From Bacilli bacterium (GTDB taxonomy: Bacteria; Bacillota_I; Bacilli_A; RF39; UBA660): 7,128 bases of DNA. Shown here one piece after another: positions 1 to 4,795 of this stretch; the first letter of the stretch is position 1; every line of letters starts with the position of its first letter. Position numbers and translations under genes: made by a program. The stretch is from NCBI GenBank assembly GCA_028703035.1, contig JAQVNR010000062.1, positions 1 through 7,128 of the forward strand, in the 5' to 3' direction. The notes below the pieces were generated by a model. That model searched no databases. It was not told the origin of the DNA and saw only the letters and a program-made list of their open reading frames with translations.

Positions 1-142
1 GATTGAGATTATTAGGGTTAGTAGCATAAATTAATAAGAAAACCGTAGGGATTACGGGGTTAGCCTGTTGATACTTTAGACATTAGTCTAATTGAGCAGG
101 AAGCACCCACCTCTTAGCGAGCGAAGGTGGTGTGTAGTTCAC
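1..142 (+). mobile_element. Right end of an IS200/IS605-family (TnpB-type) element, partial
   Basis: Seen: the stretch ends in GAAGC, a GC-rich hairpin (CCACCT at 107-112 pairing with AGGTGG at 125-130, extended by C104-A105 with T131-G132 around a bulged C106), then GTAGTTCAC ending at 142. Known: this arrangement is the typical right terminus of IS605-type elements in Firmicutes. These elements lack terminal inverted repeats, carry subterminal hairpins, and are cut just after a short sequence such as TTCAC. Inference: 142/143 is the junction between element and phage. The left end, tnpA (if any) and nearly all of tnpB lie outside the window. Stops at 4-6, 27-29 and 32-34 close the three + frames, so at most about ten residues of tnpB could be present, and the frame cannot be chosen. 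An isolated relic end without a functional tnpB is equally possible. Confidence 0.8.
1..142 (+). ncRNA. TnpB omega RNA (HEARO-type) scaffold, 3' portion
   Basis: Seen: three helices in order. CCGTA (43-47) pairs with TACGG (53-57) around a 5-nt loop. An outer CCTG (64-67)/CAGG (97-100) stem encloses an inner TTAGAC (76-81)/GTCTAA (86-91) hairpin with loop ATTA. The terminal CCACCT/AGGTGG stem (107-130) comes last, followed by GTAGTTCAC. Known: omega RNAs of IS200/IS605 elements overlap the tnpB 3' end and the element right end, are read in the same direction as tnpB, and use the sequence just past the right end as guide for the RuvC-type nuclease TnpB. The run CCGTAGGGATTACGGGG followed by GCCTG and GAGCAGGAAGC resembles the conserved scaffold core. 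The 5' boundary is not visible. There is no coding capacity here, and the local G+C is visibly higher than in the phage genes. Alternatives considered were 6S RNA and a plain leader; the GTAGTTCAC end argues against both. Confidence 0.75.
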
Positions 143-160
143 ATATAAAGTAAAATATAT
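143..160 (+). other. Predicted omega RNA guide segment (element-flanking phage DNA)
   Basis: Inference from the family: in TnpB systems the roughly 16-20 nt immediately 3' of the element right end act as the guide. Here that is the AT-rich stretch starting ATATAAAG at 143. It belongs to the leader of the downstream replication operon, so the guide would match the same phage locus lacking the insertion, provided the TAM (set by the element's left flank, not visible) is present. The 3' limit is approximate. The segment runs into the left arm of the inverted repeat at 156-189. Confidence 0.5.
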
Positions 161-189
161 AGGTAGTATATTTTTTTACTACCTATATA
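156..189. repeat. Perfect 13-bp inverted repeat, possible operator or hairpin in the operon leader
   Basis: Seen: TATATAGGTAGTA (156-168) is the exact reverse complement of TACTACCTATATA (177-189), separated by an 8-nt T-rich spacer. It lies 13 bp after the predicted IS end and 9 bp before the ATG at 199. The arms are AT-rich, with a GGTAGTA core, and no U-tract follows on the + strand, so it is a poor intrinsic terminator for rightward transcription. The sequence continues into A-rich DNA, so a leftward transcript would carry a U-rich stretch before the hairpin, not after it. Possible roles are a repressor operator, a cruciform, an mRNA-stabilising 5' hairpin, or a boundary for the omega RNA 3' end. 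The sequence does not decide between these. Confidence 0.7.
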
Positions 190-198
190 AATTAAAAA

Positions 199-1407
199 AT
201 GAAAGGTTTGGTATTTAGATATATGGCAAGAGCAAGAATTGGAAGTAATGTAGAAAAGGGTTTGAAGTTTTTTTGTTATGGGAAGCACGGTACACGTAAA
301 AGTAATTGTGTAGCAGATTTTGCAAAAATGAATAAAGATGGAAAGCCTTTACGAGTTTTATACATTGATTGTGAAACTGGAAGTATTGATGGCTTTGGGT
401 TAGATCGGCTTGAAAGTGAAGGGGTAGACCTTAGAAATATTTATATTGTTTATACGTCTGCACTTTCTGAAATTAGATATTATTGTGATAAAATTGTTAA
501 TGATGAACCATTATATCACTTAGACGAAGACGGGATTGAAACAGAGGAAATTGTATTAGACGCAGATGGAAAACAATTTATTGCGGACGCTATTATAATT
601 GATGGTATTACTGTTGTCGCAGATAATGTTTCAGATGCAGCTATCAATCTTTCAGAAAAAAGAGCAGCTATTAGAGCAGAGATTCAAGGTAAAACATCAG
701 ATGAAAAAGAAGTAATGGTAGGTACTGCTGGTCTTGAGTTTAAAGATTTTAATAAAATTAAATCAAACGGCAAATCACTTGTGAGAAATTTAATTACAAA
801 TACAGATAAATATGTAGCTATTACTGGCCGAGCCAAAGATAAGAAAGAAATGATTAAAAATGCTAAAGGAGAAATGGTACTTACATATATGGGGTATGAA
901 GTACCAGAAGCATGGGACTTTATTCAATATGAAGTATATACTGTAATTCACAACATGGTGAACGCCGATGGTGAAGTTTATGCTGTAATTGAACAAAAAG
1001 ATAGAACTGGGAAATATAAACAAAATGAAATTGTTGAAAATCCATCAGTATTACTATGGCAAGATGTAGTTGATAGTAATAAAAATAGAGGTAAAAATGT
1101 TGGCATGTCGCAAGGTAGTGTTAATGATACAGTTAGGAAAAATGAGGAATCATATAAAGAAATTGCGGGCTACAATGATAATTCATCTAAAAATACAAAT
1201 CCTAATTCTTCATCAACAACTGATTCTCAAAATGTTTCTGTAGAATCATTAATAAATACTCTTAATAAAGTAAAGGAATCAATGCCTCCTACCAAACGTA
1301 AAGCAATGAAACCAATGTTAGAAAAAGAAGGTTTGCCAATTAAATTTACTCCAGATTTATCAATTGAAACACTTCAAAAGATATATGATATTATGACTAA
1401 GAATTAA
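199..1407 (+). CDS. RecA/Sak4-like phage ATPase (AAA_24-type, SPbeta YorG-like)
   Basis: 402 residues. Seen: a P-loop at residues 28-35 (G-KHGT-RKS), preceded by a beta strand (KFFCY), an acidic YIDCE strand at 55-59, and a Walker B strand ending in D135 (AIIID). A further strand, YVAITGR, lies at 205-211. Residues about 327-346 form a Ser/Asn/Thr-rich linker. Residues about 347-400 form a separate basic helical tail. Known: this layout fits phage RecA-fold ATPases of the Sak4/AAA_24 group, which support single-strand annealing or replication-linked recombination. Oddity: Walker A has Arg33 where Gly normally precedes the catalytic Lys34. The start is uncertain: ATG199 follows an in-frame stop (193-195) and has no Shine-Dalgarno. 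ATG223 (residue 9) has only a distant AAAGG, and the first eight residues look non-conserved. It heads the replication genes and is separated from the next gene by a hairpin. The exact role is inferred from neighbours. Confidence 0.75.
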   Translation: MKGLVFRYMARARIGSNVEKGLKFFCYGKHGTRKSNCVADFAKMNKDGKPLRVLYIDCETGSIDGFGLDRLESEGVDLRNIYIVYTSALSEIRYYCDKIVNDEPLYHLDEDGIETEEIVLDADGKQFIADAIIIDGITVVADNVSDAAINLSEKRAAIRAEIQGKTSDEKEVMVGTAGLEFKDFNKIKSNGKSLVRNLITNTDKYVAITGRAKDKKEMIKNAKGEMVLTYMGYEVPEAWDFIQYEVYTVIHNMVNADGEVYAVIEQKDRTGKYKQNEIVENPSVLLWQDVVDSNKNRGKNVGMSQGSVNDTVRKNEESYKEIAGYNDNSSKNTNPNSSSTTDSQNVSVESLINTLNKVKESMPPTKRKAMKPMLEKEGLPIKFTPDLSIETLQKIYDIMTKN

Positions 1408-1418
1408 CTATAAATAAT

Positions 1419-1456
1419 AAAATGAGGAATGGTTAGAAAAAATCATTCCTCATTTT
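1419..1456. terminator. Strong inverted repeat between ATPase and next gene; possible weak terminator or mRNA processing hairpin
   Basis: Seen: AAAATGAGGAATG (1419-1431) pairs exactly with CATTCCTCATTTT (1444-1456). A G-U and two A-U pairs extend it to about 16 bp (1419-1434/1441-1456) around an AGAAAA loop. The only T-run is the four T's closing the stem, followed by AAAC and the next gene's GGAGGT at 1461. As a terminator it would be weak and roughly symmetric, with A's before and T's after on both strands. Its placement, 11 bp after the ATPase stop and 4 nt before the next ribosome binding site, suits partial termination, differential mRNA stability, or uncoupling of translation between the two genes. 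Confidence 0.55.
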
Positions 1457-1470
1457 AAACGGAGGTAATA

Positions 1471-2157
1471 ATGAAAGAAATATTAAGGAAATGTTATGTT
1501 TGTGATAAACCAAGAACTAAAACTATTAAATTAGAAACAGATAAATTTATATTCTATAATAATTCTTATTTTCATTATGATTGCTTTATCAAATTACAAA
1601 TGAAAAAGAAAAAAAATGGCGTAGAACTTACATATGACCAAGCAAAAGATTTAGCTGATAAAATGGTTATAAAAACTTCACAATCAGAAGTTATAAATAG
1701 CTTAATAGATAGAGATAGACTTACATATTGGATATATGAAAATTATAATTTAACTGTTTTACCAGTATTGTTTTTTCAAAAAATTAAACAAATTAATGAC
1801 GGAACATTTAGTACTCGTGTGAATACTCCTATATCTTACTATGACTTGTTACAAATGTTTAAGAAAATGAAAACTTATCTTGATAAAGTTAATAATAATA
1901 ATGAAAGAAAAGGTAAAAAAATTGATTCAGTTGGTAGAATTAACTATGATCTTGCAATTGTTATTAATAATTATGATGATTATTTAAAATGGAAACAGAA
2001 ACAGAAAGCAGAAGAAATAGAGAATACAGAAACTAAAAATGATATCATTTCTAAGAATAATATAAACATAAATACTATTACATCTTTACAAAGAAAAAAT
2101 AATCAAAAAGAAAGTGAAGAAATAAATATTGCAGATATTTTAGATGAAGTTTTTTAA
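1471..2157 (+). CDS. Unknown phage protein with possible zinc knuckle (SPbeta YorH position)
   Basis: 228 residues, function not recognised. The start is secure: GGAGGT at 1461-1466 lies 4 nt before the ATG. Seen: a Cys-Tyr-Val-Cys pair at residues 8 and 11, and His35/Cys38 in HYDC, giving a C-x2-C-x23-H-x2-C pattern that could bind one zinc ion. A lysine-rich stretch (about 45-49) follows. The middle, about 60-185, looks helical and includes a Tyr/Trp-rich segment (RLTYWIYENYNL, about 83-94). A charged Lys/Glu/Asn-rich, probably disordered region (about 175-215) follows, and the C-terminus is acidic and hydrophobic (EEINIADILDEVF). No signal peptide or membrane segment is visible. It sits directly before the helicase gene with a 22-bp gap, so it is probably co-expressed with the replisome. 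A DNA-binding, helicase-loading or protein-bridging role is a guess from position and the zinc-like motif. Confidence 0.75.
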   Translation: MKEILRKCYVCDKPRTKTIKLETDKFIFYNNSYFHYDCFIKLQMKKKKNGVELTYDQAKDLADKMVIKTSQSEVINSLIDRDRLTYWIYENYNLTVLPVLFFQKIKQINDGTFSTRVNTPISYYDLLQMFKKMKTYLDKVNNNNERKGKKIDSVGRINYDLAIVINNYDDYLKWKQKQKAEEIENTETKNDIISKNNININTITSLQRKNNQKESEEINIADILDEVF

Positions 2158-2167
2158 AAAGAGAGTT

Positions 2168-2171
2168 GGTG
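2168..2171 (+). promoter_or_regulatory. Ribosome binding site (GGTG) selecting the TTG start of the helicase
   Basis: GGTG lies 8 nt before the TTG at 2180 and matches the GGTG part of the extended Firmicutes Shine-Dalgarno sequence. With the downstream residues matching the usual DnaB N-terminus (HNIQAETLLVGSL), it supports a non-ATG start. The next in-frame ATG is at about residue 33, inside the conserved N-terminal domain. Confidence 0.6.
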
Positions 2172-2179
2172 TTATCTGA

Positions 2180-3730
2180 TTGTCAGAAATAAAAAATCAT
2201 AATATCCAAGCAGAAACGCTTTTAGTGGGTAGTTTGTATAAAAAACCAGATATTTATGTTGAATATGGACATATAATGCGTCCTAAATATGATTTCTATG
2301 ATAGTTCTTGTAAATTTTTCTATGATAGTTTTGAGATGATGTACACAACTTTTTCTCAAGAATTTACTGAGAATAATATTAATATATATATGTCTCAAGA
2401 CAAGAAAAGAAATGCCGAATATAAAGAGTATGGTGGTTATAAAACAATAGAAAAAACAAAAGAACTTTCAAATATTGATGATTTTAAAAATTATTTCAAT
2501 ATAGTTAAAAAATTCTCTCTAATACGTGAATACGAACGAAATAGTTATCCCATTCAAAAAATCCTTGAACATAAAAACTTTGAAAAGTTTTCTGCAAATG
2601 ATATTTATAAAATGATTAAAGCAAAAGCCGACACTATTAATACCGTCATTAGTGGTGGAGAAGAAAGTATTATTTTAGGGAAACAATCTGTAAAAAGAAT
2701 TAAAGACTGGATTAAAAAACCAAGTTTCGGTATTACATTCCCTTGGAATTGTTGGAACATATTTTTTAGAGGTTTTCGTAAAGGTAAACTTATTGTAGAA
2801 GGTATGTTGTCTAATGAAGGTAAATCAAGAAAAATGGTTGCACTTGCTACACATATATCCTTAGTAGAGAAAAAAGCTGTACTTATTATGACTAATGAAA
2901 TGTCAGAAGAAGATATTGAAGCATGTAAAATAGTAACAGTTATTAATGATCCAATACATAAATTACATTTTAATTTTGATTTAAATAAAACTGAGGAAGA
3001 AATTGTACTTGGAAGATATAGAAATGATATAAATGGTCAATTTATAATTAGAGAAATAGACGAAAGTGGAGATCCTGTATTAACTGATGATGAATTTGAA
3101 AAAAAACTATATAATGAATCAACAGAATATAGAAACACTTTAATAGTCGCAGAATGGATTGAGAATAATACTAAAATATATTTTAAAGAAATGAGAGAAT
3201 ATGCTGATTATGATTTAGAAATGGAAATAAGAAAGCACGTTCTATCCAAGAATGTAGAATACGTAATGTACGATACTTTAAAGGGGTATAGAACTGATGG
3301 TTGGGAAACAATTAAACAAACAGCAACAAGATTAGAAGAATTAGCAAAAGAATTAATGATAGGTATATATGCTAATTTCCAACTTACTGATGATTCCGTA
3401 TACATAGAAGTTTTTGATTTAAATAGTATGAATCTAGCAAACTGTAAACAAATATTTCACGTATTAGACTATCTTGTTTTAGGTAAAAGGTTGTTTCGGG
3501 ATGATTATGACAAATATTCTATAATTGATGATTGGGGTGGAGAAATACCTTTAGATATTACTAAAACATATTATGGTCATAGATTCGCAAAAAGTAGAAC
3601 TGGTGGGAAAGGGAAAGTTACAGTATGTGAAGTTGATTTAGATAGAAACATTTGGACTGAAGTTGGATTATTAATAAAGAAGGGAAATAGGAATAGTGAT
3701 TCAAAACCAAAACAAAGATTAGGGGCTTAA
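2180..3730 (+). CDS. Replicative DNA helicase, DnaB family (SPbeta YorI-like)
   Basis: 516 residues from a TTG start. Seen: a DnaB-like N-terminal domain opening with HNIQAETLLVGSL, a linker near 150-180, then a RecA-fold motor domain. Walker A is G-MLSNE-GKS at 208-216 (K215). IMTNEMSEED at 236-245 matches the DnaB (S/N)-x-EMS motif carrying the catalytic Glu (E240). The Walker B strand ends at D365 (YVMYD). The NFQL segment at 399-402 corresponds to the DnaB SQL motif. KSRTGGKG at 471-478 corresponds to the K-x-R-x-G arginine-finger region. Known: such proteins form hexamers that unwind the fork 5' to 3' and usually need a loader. Oddities: the first Walker A glycine is shifted one residue, and about 150 residues separate K215 from D365 versus roughly 105 in E. 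coli DnaB, so there is an acidic insertion around 255-350. It lies between the unknown gene and the primase, 6 bp from the latter. Confidence 0.9.
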   Translation: MSEIKNHNIQAETLLVGSLYKKPDIYVEYGHIMRPKYDFYDSSCKFFYDSFEMMYTTFSQEFTENNINIYMSQDKKRNAEYKEYGGYKTIEKTKELSNIDDFKNYFNIVKKFSLIREYERNSYPIQKILEHKNFEKFSANDIYKMIKAKADTINTVISGGEESIILGKQSVKRIKDWIKKPSFGITFPWNCWNIFFRGFRKGKLIVEGMLSNEGKSRKMVALATHISLVEKKAVLIMTNEMSEEDIEACKIVTVINDPIHKLHFNFDLNKTEEEIVLGRYRNDINGQFIIREIDESGDPVLTDDEFEKKLYNESTEYRNTLIVAEWIENNTKIYFKEMREYADYDLEMEIRKHVLSKNVEYVMYDTLKGYRTDGWETIKQTATRLEELAKELMIGIYANFQLTDDSVYIEVFDLNSMNLANCKQIFHVLDYLVLGKRLFRDDYDKYSIIDDWGGEIPLDITKTYYGHRFAKSRTGGKGKVTVCEVDLDRNIWTEVGLLIKKGNRNSDSKPKQRLGA

Positions 3731-3736
3731 AGCACT

Positions 3737-4792
3737 ATGGAGGTAAGAGAATTATTCAAAAAGATTATCAAAAATAATGATATAGAAAAGATATTACAAA
3801 GTTTAGGTATGCACCACATTGAAGAAAAAGATGAATATTTCACTTGTGGTTTCCCAGACGGAGATAATACTAAAAGCACTATAATTTATAAAGATAATCT
3901 TTGGGTAAATGCTTATACTAGAGACATTTCAGATAAATATGGCTATACAAATATAATATCACTTGTATCTTTTATAAAACAATTATATTTTTCAAATAGT
4001 ATAAAATGGATCTGTGATCTTTGTTCATATAATTATTATGCTGAACCTAAAAGTAAAACAGGAATGATAAAATTTCTTGATTATATTTATGAACAAAAAA
4101 ATGGCAAAAATGAAAATAATGAAGATGAAGTTGTAAATTTAAAACCAATTGATGAAAATTTGCTTAAATATTATGGAACTTATAGTAATGAATTATTCTT
4201 AAAAGATAATATAGACATACAAACGCAAATAGATTTTGGGCTAGGGTATGACTTAGAGACACATTCTATTACTATTCCAATCAGAGATGAATTGAATACT
4301 TTAGTCGGAGTCAAAGCAAGACTTTATAAAACGTTGGAGGAGTTAGAAGAGTGGGAAAGTAAATATTTTTATTTAATTCCTTGTGCTAAATCTAAAATAT
4401 TATTTGGATTAAATAAAACTATGCCTTACATACGAAGAGAAGGTTTTGTTTACATTACAGAAGCAGAAAAGGGAGTTTTGCAATTATGGTCATATGGTAT
4501 AAGAAATGCTGTTAGTATTGGTTCGCATACAATATCAAAATATCAAGCGAAAAAATTGACACATTTAGGTGTAGATATTATTTTGGCATATGATAAAGAT
4601 GTTATGTTTAAAGATGAAAAATTTAATAAAGAGTTATATGATAAAGAATGTAATAAGTTTTTAGAAAATCAGATAATTTATTGTTTAGTTGATGAGGATG
4701 GAATACTTAATGAAAAAGAATCCCCCACCGATAATGAAACAAAATTTAGAAAATTATTTGAAAATAAAAGAATATTGAGAGGGATTAAATAA
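3737..4792 (+). CDS. DnaG-type primase with TOPRIM domain (SPbeta YorJ-like)
   Basis: 351 residues, about half a bacterial DnaG. Seen: an N-terminal segment whose spacing recalls the CHC2 zinc-finger fold (YFTCGFPDGDN...STIIYKDN, residues 34-54) but with a single cysteine (C37), so no zinc site is evident. Residues about 160-225 match the core lead-in of DnaG (FGLGYD, ITIPIRDE, LVGVKARLY, LFGLNK). The TOPRIM domain has ITEAEKGVLQLW at 240-251, with E242 as likely catalytic Glu, and ILAYDKD at 282-288 with D286/D288. Known: the TOPRIM residues bind Mg2+ and make RNA primers. There is no room for the C-terminal helicase-binding domain of DnaG, so contact with the helicase must differ. The ATG at 3737 is preceded by AGGGG (3721-3725) at a long 11-nt spacing. 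The helicase stop is 6 bp upstream and the RecJ-like gene starts 3 bp downstream, which indicates one operon. Confidence 0.87.
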   Translation: MEVRELFKKIIKNNDIEKILQSLGMHHIEEKDEYFTCGFPDGDNTKSTIIYKDNLWVNAYTRDISDKYGYTNIISLVSFIKQLYFSNSIKWICDLCSYNYYAEPKSKTGMIKFLDYIYEQKNGKNENNEDEVVNLKPIDENLLKYYGTYSNELFLKDNIDIQTQIDFGLGYDLETHSITIPIRDELNTLVGVKARLYKTLEELEEWESKYFYLIPCAKSKILFGLNKTMPYIRREGFVYITEAEKGVLQLWSYGIRNAVSIGSHTISKYQAKKLTHLGVDIILAYDKDVMFKDEKFNKELYDKECNKFLENQIIYCLVDEDGILNEKESPTDNETKFRKLFENKRILRGIK

Positions 4793-4795
4793 TAG

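Noticed and set aside
1..34. C-terminal codons of tnpB
   Set aside because: Stops at 4-6, 27-29 and 32-34 leave at most about ten codons in any + frame, with no recognisable motif, so no CDS can be supported.
1..142. 6S RNA, riboswitch or tRNA-like leader
   Set aside because: There is no cloverleaf, no long 6S-type central bubble, and no terminator placed as in a riboswitch. The GAAGC-hairpin-GTAGTTCAC end fits an IS200/IS605 right end better.
790..1023. Minus-strand open frame of 77 codons inside the ATPase gene
   Set aside because: It lies wholly within a well-supported + strand gene, has Phe/Ile-rich composition typical of the reverse of AT-rich coding DNA, and shows no recognisable domain or ribosome binding site.
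1177..1236. Possible simple repeat or CRISPR-like stretch
   Set aside because: It encodes a Ser/Asn/Thr-rich linker. The DNA shows no regularly spaced direct repeats.
1364..1392. Possible promoter TTGAAA-17 bp-GATATT inside the ATPase 3' end
   Set aside because: The -10 matches only four of six positions, and such matches are expected by chance in DNA this AT-rich.
3208..3405. Minus-strand open frame of 65 codons inside the helicase gene
   Set aside because: It is antisense to the conserved Walker B region, with no motif of its own.
3739..3744. GGAGGT directly after the primase ATG, suggesting a later start
   Set aside because: No ATG, GTG or TTG follows at a suitable in-frame distance. 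The bases simply encode Glu-Val.
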